In this document: in pieces, positions 27,701 through 39,700 of the stretch
Layout: each line of letters starts with the position of its first letter
Numbering within the stretch: position 1 is the first letter of the stretch
Source of the DNA: Chrysemys picta bellii
Lineage: Eukaryota; Chordata; Testudines; Emydidae
Length of the DNA: 64,000 nucleotides
Assembly: GCF_011386835.1 (NCBI RefSeq)
Contig: NC_088796.1
Span: 87,837,468-87,901,467 of the forward strand
Reading direction: 5' to 3'
Translations under genes and position numbers: made by a program
Notes under the pieces: generated by a model
Seen by the model: only the letters and a program-made list of their open reading frames with translations
Database searches by the model: none
What the model was told of the DNA's origin: nothing

Positions 27701-30700
27701 AAACTCTCCAGCACTCATGCATGAGACATTACACCCCTACAGTCTAAGGAAAATGTGCAACACATCTTGCAGAACAATAATTGTGAGAAGGTGAGTAACT
27801 GTTTTGTTTTTTAATTTGAAAAAGTTTGTTCCCTGCTCTCTTAGTCATTACTAAACTAAGCTACACATATTAGCTATCTCTAATATTTTCTGATAAGTCA
27901 GTCCCTCAGCCTCATGTTTATTTTTGTTGTACTTGTCAGGAGTTGCTCCAGTTTATTATTATCCTTTTGGTAAAGTTGTACCTGGAAATGAACACAATAG
28001 TCCCCAGGTTCAGTCACACCAGAGTGCTTAGAGAGATATTGTTAGAGAAGGATTATTATTTCCTTGCTTCATATTTATTTATGTATACTGTCCAAAATTG
28101 CATTAGCTTTTTTGAAGCCATTTTCTATTAGAAACTCATGTCTGAGTTGCTGTCCACCCCTTTGTCTCTTTCAGCATTACTGCTTCCCATGTTTCACATC
28201 CTCCCCATTGAGTTTGTGTTTTGGATTATTTTATCCCAGACATATTAGCTTTTGTTTTTCCAAGTTGAATCTTACTTAATTGTTTTCGGCCCATGTATCT
28301 AACCTCTGGAGGTTCCTTTATGGTGTTTCTCTGTTTTTGCTGGTTATCACATCTACTTCCAATTTAGTATCATTTCTGAATTTTAGCAATATAATATGTA
28401 CTCCTCTTCCAGATCATTAATGAAAATGTTAAATAAGACACTAACACTGATTCTCGTGGTATCCCACTAGACCTCTTACCCTGAACTTACTACACTGTTC
28501 CCAGGAGAAATGGAGAATCTGCTTTTTTTATCATTACATTCCTTTCAAAGAGGGGAATGGAAAGTAGCTTTCCCTGCCCTTAGCTTTAGCTGCCTTTACA
28601 GTGCCTGCCCCACTTGCTCAGGTTTACTGATTATGTCCAGTGGAGCGACAATTAGAGCGTTTCACCTGCCTGACATATGAGACTGCCTGGATTGATTTTG
28701 TGATTTCACAACTGAAATCATTGCGGAATGCACGAGGCTCTGATTATGGTACTGCTGTACCAACTGCAGCTGAACAATATGATTTTGGTACAACATTCAT
28801 CTCTGTTCATGTTGCTGTTTACTTTTCTAAATCACTAACCAGTTATATCTCATGACTTAGCTGTAACGGTATTACTAAATGATAAAGTTCTATCTCCTTG
28901 TGTGGTCTTTTCAAATTTTTAAATCTTTTCATTGCCTAATCTGAATATGAACTTTCTTCTTGGAACCTACAGTAAGAGAGCAACTGTGAACAACGAACAA
29001 TTTTAGGCAATGTGAATGTTATTCTTGCCCCTTGCAAGTGGATTCTACTTGTTGAATTTTAGGCCATGTCTACATGGAGACACTCGGGAAAGTTAAGGCA
29101 AATTGACTAAAGGTATGAAATCAATACTAATAAATCAGAGCATGTTAAAGTACCTTCCTCCTCACCCATGCAGATGATCTAATTTAGCAGTAAAGTGCAT
29201 TTATTTAGCTGTAATTTCATAGAATCATAGATTATCAGGATTAGCAAATGGAGACCTCTTACTCCTGAATGAGAGCATCCATGTGGGGCTTTAATATGCT
29301 TTAACTTAGGCACGTTGATGTCACACCTTTAGTTCGTTCGACTTAACTTTTCTGACTTTCCTCTTGTAGGCCAGCCCTGAACTGCTTATGGGCTCTGATC
29401 CAGCTAAGCACTTAAGCATGTGCTAAATTTTAAGTATGTGAGTAGTTCAATTGAAACTTAAAGTTAAGTTTGTGCTTAAGTGCTTTGCAGGATTGGAGTC
29501 TTAAAAGGCCATTTTTTTTTATGCCAGCCTGCTTTTTAATTTTGTCCTTTTTTTCCTTCCCTACAATTTGTTGCAGATGCAAACCCTATCATATAGACTC
29601 CTAAGTACGTGGCTGCTCCATTTAGACCTCTAAATGCATGGGTCGCAACTGCAAAAAAAAAAAAAAATTAAGCTCAAAGTGTGAAATATTTGTCAAAGGA
29701 CAGTGTTGTCGTTATCACAAAGGGTGTGTGTGTGTTCTTTAACAAATGTCAAAGTGAAGTTAGTTTCTTCAGTTTTCATGCTGGCATTATAGCCTGATGA
29801 GTTCAGACACAGCTCAAGGCAACAATACAGAAAGCATGCTCACTCTCTCGTTACCTTCCTCCAGTTAAAAGCTGTGTGATTAACAGACTAATAATCTGAC
29901 CTGTCATAATTTAACTTTTCAATGCTCAGGAATGCACTACTGGAAACCGGTGGATCGCCAGAAGTAATGACCATAATACAGGTGTTTACACAGTGTTTTG
30001 TTCAAGCTCACCAGAAGGATAACAAGCAGGTTAGTCAAGCTCTATGTTTTAATAACTTTTTAATGAGAGGCTATCAGATTTAGCATTAAAAGAACAATTT
30101 TAAATTTGAGAATGCTGATGGAATAAAATGAGCCGATTAATGGTCTCACGTTGCTGCTATAGATGGATGCCAAGACATAGTTGAGGCACTTTAACTGGCA
30201 TCAAACATAGAGGTGCAAAACCAATATGCCTTTTGCAAAACAGGAGTAATTTATTTGTTCTTATGCTGTAGCATTTCACCAACATAACTTATCATCCTCA
30301 TATATTCAGCGCTTAATTTGTAATGAAAGAGGCACCAGGGAATTTGGTGCCAGGGCTCAAGCAACTTTTTACATTCATAACTGACGCAGCAAGCCCAGAG
30401 GTGCCTGGGCTATGAACTGCCAAGCCTGGCAAGCCCTAGTGCAAATTAAGCACTGCATATATTATATTGTTATCCTGGCCGTGCAGCATTTGCCTGCATG
30501 CTGAATTACCGCATGATCCTCAATCTTGGACTGAAAGAATGAGGGAGACCATAGGCAAGTATTTCTTTTGGAGCAGCAGGGATCCTACTGAGCCCTGTGC
30601 TGAACGTAATAAGGAAAGAAAACAAAGAAAAATACATATGCCGATACAAAATAGTCAGGTTTGACCATCCAAGAGTTCAGATGAGGTTTAAAATTTCCCC

Positions 30701-33700
30701 ACTCAGGATCTTATTCTCCTCTCATGGTAATTTTACACCACTCTTGCTCAGCTGACTGCGGTGAAATTACTTGTGTTTTTCACAAGCTTAACTGAGAGGA
30801 GAATCTGCCCCTCAGCGTTTAAAATCCAAGAACAGGGGACTTGAAAATTCTAATGATATTTATAGGTCACAAGCTTTCTTTAGAGTGGTAGCCGTGTTAG
30901 TCTATATCAGCAAAAAGAACAAGGAGTACTTGTGGCACCTTAGAGACTAACAAATTTATTTGGGCATAAGCTTTCGTGGGCTAAAACCCACTTCATCCGA
31001 AATTTACCAAAATTTCTCGCTCTAATCATTTCATTAATTTTTCCAGTCCAGTTTGACATGGCAGAAGCACTGGTTGGGAAGCTATTCTATTACTGAATAT
31101 ATTTCACCTCTAAACAAACTTCTGAGAATTCCTACTCTTTGACTTCCGTATCTTTTTGGGAGATAGTGGTTAGTGAAGGAGTGAGTCTTGGAATCCGTGA
31201 TATACTTGCCTTAGCATTGTGATTAAATCTGTCTTCTAGCTTCAGGTAGTATGAATTAGGAATGAAACTGCAACTGTCTAATTTAATACGAATAAATGCC
31301 ACACGCATTAATTCTATTCCACCCTGGCTGCATGTTAGCAGTACATTGTGCAACCCCCGGGAGGCAGGGATGGTGGGTTGGAGATCATAAGCAGAAATTC
31401 CACACTCTTCAATTTACTAGGGGCTACATTTGTTGTGCTGGCTTTGCATGTGTTTTATGGTGAAAGTTCTTCACTTGATGACATCATGTCATGGATTATT
31501 GCCCATTTTTTTATGTGAAGCTGGCTTTAAATATGAAATAGATCTTCTTCATACAATTTATATGTGCATATTCTCACTGCTATAATTAAGGTGGTGCCTG
31601 TGAGCATTTCCATTATAAATCTTTTTTTTCAAGAGTTTATAAATCAACTGTAAAATTTGCTACAACTTAACATACAAGTTCTCAGACTAGGAGTACTTCC
31701 TATCTAATAAATTTGGTTTAAATCAATTTGATCGTATTGTTTTTGCTTTCTGAATATTATTATTGTTGCAGACATTGCAACTCCACGCAGTATCTTTGGG
31801 AACTATTGTATTAAATTTATGAATGGTTTATAAATTCATGGGGACAGATTACCACAGCTCCTTCAGGAACTAAAAATGGGGGGGGGGCGTGATTAAGGCA
31901 AGTTGCTGAAACTGTAAACAACCTCAGAGAGGTACCACCCCCTGAGGGGTTAGGAGTGATCTCTGATAGACTTTTAATAAGCCTGTAGGAACTTGTGTTG
32001 TTTTTTTATATGTTTTCTTTGTAATGCTTCTTTGTAATGTACTTGTTTAGAAAGATCTGTATGGTAACTGCTGGCAATACACTGTTTATAGCCCTCGGGG
32101 AGAAAGCAAGTCACAGATGCTGGCCATTAGGCAAACTGGCTTGCTGCAGTTATCACAGTGTATGGCAGGTTGCTGTGGAGCCTTGAAACCCCTGGTCAGA
32201 AGGGAGTAGTACAAGGGTCCCTACCCAGAGACAGGTGACAGCTGGAGAACTGAGACCTGACTGGGCTCTCCTGAAGTCGACCATGGGAGTGGGGAGGGTG
32301 CAAATACAGTTAACAGTTACCCTGAAACTGTAACTGTTATTACATGCATTTATAAGATACCCATCTCTATGTCTGCATGTATTTAATGGGACATAAATTG
32401 CTCCATTAACATTTCAAATAAGAGGAACACTAAAGACTGAGAATGAAGAAGGATCTGGCCGGTTGTTTGAGACCCCAGGAATTTATAGTTCAGTTAATTG
32501 AAAAAAGGCTAGGCAAACAGATGTATCTTGCGAATCTTTCTAAGAACCAGATTGTGTCCACAGAGGTATGCAGAGTAGGAGAGAGTTCGCAGAAAACCCT
32601 GTACTCCCCCCAATATAATGGCTGGCCACAATCACAGTCCCTTCTAATTGGTTTTCCTGCAGTCAGGTTCTAGGAAGGCAAACATCTTTATTTTGCTTAA
32701 ACTCTTTTTATTCTGAAAACTGGCTTTGATTTAAAAATGAAATCAATTTTGCAAGTCAAGTTAATTCAGAATGTGGGTTGTGTCTTGTCTACTAAGCATG
32801 CCCAGTGCTGTTTTTTCTTGGGGTTTTTGGTGTGCATATTAATTGACTGCATGTATGCTTTAATATTTTAATTAAGAATTAATTCCTATAACTCCATTTG
32901 AACAATATAGATCTTTGGAATTTTGCCAGTTTTGTCATACCAATGATATGTTGGGTGTCATACTTTCATTTTCCTTTAAATTGCTGTTTCAAAAAAAAAA
33001 GTGTGTGGGGGAGGGAAGACACAAAGAAAAACACATTAAAGTGAAGGGAAAGAATATCATTACATGTATTTGTAAAATGCATGGTATCTGAGTGTACATC
33101 AAAAAATCCAAGTGAAATGATCTTAGTAGTCTAAGCACAGTCTTCATTGGATAGAGTTTGGAATTACAGATCTGTCCTAAACAACGAGGAGTCTGGTGGC
33201 ACCTTAAAGACTAAGATTTATTTGGACATAAGCCTTTGTGGGTAAAAACCCCACTTTTTTACCCACGAAAGCTTATGCCCAAATAAATCTGTTAGTCTTT
33301 AAGGTGCCACCGGACTCCTTGTTGTTTTTGTGGATAGAGACTAACATGGCTACCCGTCTGATACTTAGATCTGTCATGAAATTTGGTATAATTTGCTGTC
33401 TGTGTTCAAGAGCTGGTGTGGAGACTGCATAGTCCCTTCACCTAGAGAATGCTGTCCCTCCAGGCCAGAGTTAAGGTAGCTAGTGGGATAACTCACTGCG
33501 TTGTCCTAAGTATACCCAACAGGTGCTTGTAAAATAAAATAGTTTCGGTTCCACTGCTGCTAGTCCCTTAATTTTCACAAATAATAACAAAATGTTTGTT
33601 TACTTTTTGAATTATGCATCTGTTGGAATTAAATTACATTAGTCAGTTACTCTTTCTGGTTCCTATATGTTAGAAAAAAATTGCTTTTTGTGTTCACAAA

Positions 33701-36700
33701 CACCGGATGGGAACATTTAGATTTAAACTCCCCCATCCCCTAAAGCCTGTTTTCACTGAAGTTAAATAATTCCAGTAACATAAATAACTAGGTTTTGTAA
33801 GCCTCCTTCCCTCTCATTTCTATTCCCTCCTTCTTCATAGAAAATCTGAAATGTTAGGTCTAAAACTAATTAAGTGTTCCTTTATGCCAGACAGCACTGT
33901 TATTGTATGTGGCTATTACATTAGGTGAACCTATAATATCTTTAGAGACTAACAAATTTATTTATTATTATTTATTTATTAGACTAACACGGCTGCTACT
34001 CTGAAACCTATAATATCTTTAGGTTTTATGTTCTCAGAAGCTGACCACAAAGCTCTTTTAAAATATTGACTTTTGTTTTAGCATAAATTTCCTCTGAAGG
34101 CCTACTTTCCTCATCATCATCAGCATCTTGTAATAGCCTTACTCAAACATCCTTTTGGTAAGTTCTGCCTTGAATTGTTGGAGCATTAACAGAATCTGCA
34201 TTTTCATTTATTTTTCTGCACAATATATAACCTCAAAAATAATGCACAAGGATTACCTTAATTCTGAGTGCTTGACTTTGCCACTTTTGTAATGTTCTTT
34301 AATGTAGGTTTTTGTGTAACTATTATATTCAATGGCATAGATTTAAACAAAATTAAAACCAAAACCAAATAAGAGTAATAGAAGAAAGGCAAATTATTTT
34401 CAATATAGTAAAGCCAATGCTAGGAATTAAAACACAGTTATCAAGGACTGGAAAGGTATTCAATGTTCATGTCTTGTAAGCCCAATAATGATCATTGTGA
34501 AAACTCCCATATTCAAACGTATTAATGCATTGTGTTGCCTTTCTCCTCTCTGAAATCTGATTTCAGTTAAGTCACAAATGAAAATAAGTTTGATCTCCCT
34601 TGTCTCTATTTATGCATATCAAAACTAATGTTTCATGTGACACAGTTCTGCATGATTGGCAATTTCTGCTAAGGACAGGGCACTTGGCTGGGATAACAGA
34701 GATACACTAGATTAGTATTGATGAGAAACAATATATATATATTGTGTGTGTGTGTTTGTGTGTCTCTGTGCGTGTATGTATGCGCGCGCACACACACACG
34801 CACTTATGCCTAATTTGATGAATAGCCTGAACTTCAGTCCTGTATTTTGCAAATGAATTTTTGACCAAAGAACATAAAGTAATTTATTATAGATATGCTT
34901 GAAAACTACGGGAAAGTTTAAAAATGAGAAGCAATTACTGAAGACTGAATCATGTGTCTAGCAAGTTCTAGTTCTAGCTTGATACTGTACCAAATATTGT
35001 TCTGTTTTAGCCTGTTTCATTAGGTACAACTTTTCTTCTTACTGTTTTCCAGATTTGCCAGCTACGCTTTGGTCTCAACACCTGAAATACATTACTGACA
35101 TGCTTAAAGCAATAATAGAAGATAAAAGCATTAGGTAAATAAAAATACTTAGACTATCCCTCATCATTTCTTCTTGTTCTTCTGTTACTTCGTGAAAAGT
35201 CATGTGGTTCATAATCTTGGTTGATTAATTTTTAGTTATCTTTAGATGCCATTTTCTTCTTAGTTCCCAAATACAACCTCTGTTTAAGGATAGGAAAATA
35301 GGATATCCTCGGATATAAGGAGGACTTCTAAACTATGAACCTGATTTTCAGAGTCTCAAGCACCCACAGTTCAACTCAATGAGCACTTCAGAAAATCAGA
35401 CCTTATAATTATACCCTGTGATAGAGTCCACTCACTGCCAGGGGCACCTCCTCCTAGCCACTCTGGGGATTAGCTCCTTCCAGATCTGAGGCACCTTTCT
35501 CCTGCATGCTGCACACTCTGTTGCTGCTCTCTCTCTCCCTCTCTGAAACTTTGGATGCTCCCTCTTCTTGACTTGGCCCTCCATCCAGGTCCCTATGTGT
35601 GTTTCCTTAGGTTAGTGGCAGGTCCCACTCACCATTAATAAGAGTTCTTTCATTAGGCTTATTAGCAGCACCCAGGCTATTTACGAAGAAGTTTGCAATA
35701 GTAGCAGCAGAGGCCTGTTGCAATGGCTCCGTTGCCATCCATATCTAGATGACTGGCTCCTGACAGAAAGGTCCTGTCTAGAAGTTTTGACATTGACATC
35801 ATTGCTGCTCCATCTCCTAATGGCCCTGGGAATTGGTATAAACAAGTCTACCCTAAATCTGACACAAACTATAGAATTCATAGGAGCGACTCTAGACTCA
35901 GTCAGGGCAAGAGCTGTATGGTGTATCTGCCAAGAAGACAGTATGTACACAATAGTGATTATTCTCCCTTGATGTGGTGGAAAGACCCCAAGCGCATATG
36001 CATGGAAGTTCCCCTCTTCCCGCCCATACCTGAGAAAAAGCTAGTTACAGATGCCTCCCAACTGGACTGGGGAGCCCACATGGATGACTCACAGCATAAG
36101 GCACCTGGATGCCTCGAGAGACCAGAATGCAAATAAATCTCCTGGAGCTGAGAGCTGTCTGGGAAGCCTGCAAGGCGTTCATACCACTCATGATTCTGAC
36201 ATATCCTAGTAATGTCCAACAATATAACAACCATGCTCTATATTAACAAACAGAGAGTGCTAAATCCATCCTTCTATGCATGGAGACGTTTAACTTATGG
36301 AACTCGTGCATCCAACACCACTGTGATCCTAAGACTCCCTCAGTGCCAACTGGCAAAGGGTTCACTGTTCTGTAACAGCAACTCCTATTAAGCCTGAAAA
36401 ACTTACTACACCTAATACGCTGTTTTCATGGTTTTATCCATAAATAGTATCTTGTAAGGTATCAAATGAAAACTGGTGACACATAAGCATTGTAAGATGT
36501 ATGTATGGATGATATTTAATAATTTGTATAGAAAGTTGTATGTATGTATTTATTGAAAAATATATTTCAGAATCTGTATCCCAGGCAGGGTTGACTATCA
36601 AGTTTTTCCTAGAAAAAGGAATGTCGGTTTATCTGTCTACCTAGATTCATTTGTAAAGGAAGCATTGTAAGTCAATACAATGGAAACTGCCTTTACAGAG

Positions 36701-39700
36701 GAGAGTTATTCTGACTCTGGGCTGGGAAATATAAGGAAAAGCAAAAGGATATTTTGTTATCCATTTCACTGAGAAACCTGGGCGGGCGTGTGGGGAGAAC
36801 GATTCCTGAGTGCTGTGGATCCTGGTTTGACTGAAAACCAGCAAGCTTTGCAGAAAAAGCTCAGCCTGAGAGACTGTTTTAGACAAAGGTTTGTAGCCTG
36901 TTAAAAGTAAGTCTTAGTCTAGTAGAAGCCTGTTATACTTTTGTTTTATTTGTAACCTGTTGTTATTATTCTTGCTCACTATCTCTTAATTCTCTACATT
37001 TGTTAATAAACTTTTGTTATAAATAGATTACAGTGCTGTGTTGTTATAAGTTGGTGTATATGTACTATTCCTTTGAGCGCCCTTGGGAGTAGTGAGCCTG
37101 GAAATTACTATGTGTGTCCAGTGACAGAGGCTGGAGGCTACAGGGGGGGATGCTTCTGAGGAGTTCTGAGGTACACCTAGTGTTTTACCTGAAAAGCAAA
37201 GTAGCGGCTGAGTGCTGAAAGGTTGGTAGTGTCAGGGAGCTGTCACCCACCTACCACAACAAAGACTCTCTCTCACTGAGGCAGGTGGGTAACACAGTGA
37301 CTTACAGTCCTGGCACCTCAAGAAAGTGTCGTAGCCACATTACTGTGTCAGCAGTATAGCTCTCAGCTGTTCAGAGTTCACAGGTGGACAACCTCAGCAG
37401 GCACTTTAGCACTGATCACAAGTGGGAACTGCACAATTCCTTACTAAACAGCATCTTCACCCAATGGGGAACCCCTGCTTGGAACCTTTTTGCATCCCAC
37501 AAGAACATGACTAGCCAACAAAACTGAAATGTATTTTGATTCTTTTGCAGATCTTACACTGACCTCTTTGAGAGCTGGTTTTTGTTTGTTCATTTTGGAG
37601 AATGGGCTGATATCGCTGTAGAGCAGTTGCTGAAGTCTGAAGATGAATCCGCAGATACTTTTCTGTGGCTGCTGGCATTTTACTACAATCCACACAGTGA
37701 TAAAGAGCAGAGGACTCAAATTCTGGTGGGTGGTGTAGGCATGGCTGAGAGTATTTAGCCAATTGTATACCTGAAAATTGAGGCACTTATGTTTGAAAGC
37801 GGCTGGGGTTTGCAGGGTCCTCCTGGAATTGTAAAATTCTGCAGTGGAGGGGATCCAAGATAATTTGTGTGGCTCTTTCAACTGTGACCATTTAGAAACT
37901 GGGTTTGTCAAGTGTACTGTAGGCCAGAATGCCTTTATTTACTTTTCTTCTGAAAAATATGACCGTATCAAATCAGCTTGGTTGGTACACCTGTAACTGC
38001 TCCTTTTGAATCTGTGTGGCAGGATTTCAGAGCTCCTGTGACGTAGAGTCCTGTAGGACAGCCATGCTTTAAAAGTGAGAGCACTAATAATAATAACAGT
38101 GCAGCATTCTTCATTCACATTCAGCAGCAGTGAATCTGATCTAACATTATCTATCTAATTTGATTTCTGTTGCACCTGTCATCATAGAATCTAGGCAGTG
38201 ATCTGATGATGTAATTCAGTCTTTCTTATATTAACTTGTGCCATGGTTACTTAGTTTTGTTTTAAACACTAAAGGTCTGGTTCTCTATTCCACTCAGCAT
38301 AGGAACAGAGGGGAGCAGGACAAAGGTGGGCCTTATGCTAGCTTTGCACTTCCCTATTCTGGAGCCAGCATGGGCCCTATTGGATGCCCTGAGTAAGTTA
38401 AAGCAGCCTAAGAACTGCACTAATTCACCCTTAGCTACCTATGACTGTAGGGACTATTGCAGCAGGCAGGAATAGTTGGAATACAGCCGCATTCTGACCA
38501 CACACCCTATCCTTACATATGGACGGTGGGTGCATGTGTGGTACACAGCTGTTATCCCAGTTTTACCCAACCCAGGGAATCCTCCTTTGTCACAGATACT
38601 CCCCAGTGTTTAAATTTTGCATCATATGGCCCCTTTGCTAGACCCATGTGAAGAGGAAGTAGCACAATGCACAATCAGGTCTTGTGCAGATAGTCTTTTC
38701 TTGGTGTTAGTTAAAACTTCAAGTTATCACACAGCATTAAAGTTCTTTGTGTTTCTGAAAAGGATCTTGAACATTTTGTTTGAATATGAGAAGACACTAT
38801 TTAACTAATAACTCTGGTTATTATACTTGGAAAAATAGTGTTTATTTTACTTTGAATAATATAAGAAGGTGTGCTCAAGTGTCATAGTTAGGATAATTGA
38901 TACTCCCATTATAAATGTTTGTTTTTAAAGATTTATACTTCAGCATAAAATAATCCCTTTTAAATGGGAGGAAGGTGCTAACTTTTTTAATAATCAGACT
39001 TGGCACACTTCTGTAGAAAAAGATAATGGCTTCTCTGTAAATCACAATGAAAGCAATACTGAATTAGGATGCAAGTCCTTTGGATATGGATATTACATCT
39101 GATCTCAATGGAAGACCTTGTCTCTTTCCAAAGTTTTTCATGTATTTCCCGTGAGAATACCAGTCTGATAATAGAAAAAAATCACTTTCTGTTGAGACAA
39201 ATTGATTTAACTCATTTGTTGGTTTTGTTTTCTGGCAGGGAGTGGTAGGGAAAGGACAGTACTCCATATACATAGAGGGATCCCGGTGTCTATTGTTTCC
39301 TTCCCCCTTTCTTAGTGCTTCTTACTGTTATTCCTGTTTCATTAAAGTCCTGATCGCTCCCCAAAAGTGCACTTTAGAGTTGTAGTTTCTTCACCACCTT
39401 GTTCCTAACTTACCACTGCTCAGTCAAAATATCTGCCCCCCCGCCTTTTCTTTAGTCCTAGCACAGGGGAATGAGAACATAGAGAGAAAAGACTATGAAG
39501 ACTGATAGGTATGGGAGCCTGTAGTCATTTCAGCAGAGAGGAGGAAGAAGAGGACTTTTTAGCACCTGGTGACGGGAAGGAGAGACTGAAACACTGCAAC
39601 CAGACATACATTAACATAGACGGAAGCTGAAAGCATAACATCTGCTTTGAATATCATGGAGTAGTGAGGCACGATTTAAAATCCAAAATATTTTTAGCAT

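Larger units (their letters stand above)
18572..27795 (+). mobile_element. Outer DIRS copy B, split by a second DIRS element
   Basis: The outer left terminal repeat is at about 18572-18750. A gag-like remnant and a shortened RT start (about 19740-19870) follow, then an RNase H remnant (about 19890-20230, with [10 protein letters not shown] and [15 protein letters not shown]) and a recombinase remnant to about 21384. After the inner element, recombinase sequence resumes near 27200 with [22 protein letters not shown] coding (about 27330-27400). The right terminal foldback is at 27505-27795. It is pseudogenised throughout. Confidence 0.85.

Noticed and set aside
31860..32345. Possible LTR or other retroelement
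   Set aside because: Some segments look repeat-like, but I found no ends, duplications or coding sequence to support a class.
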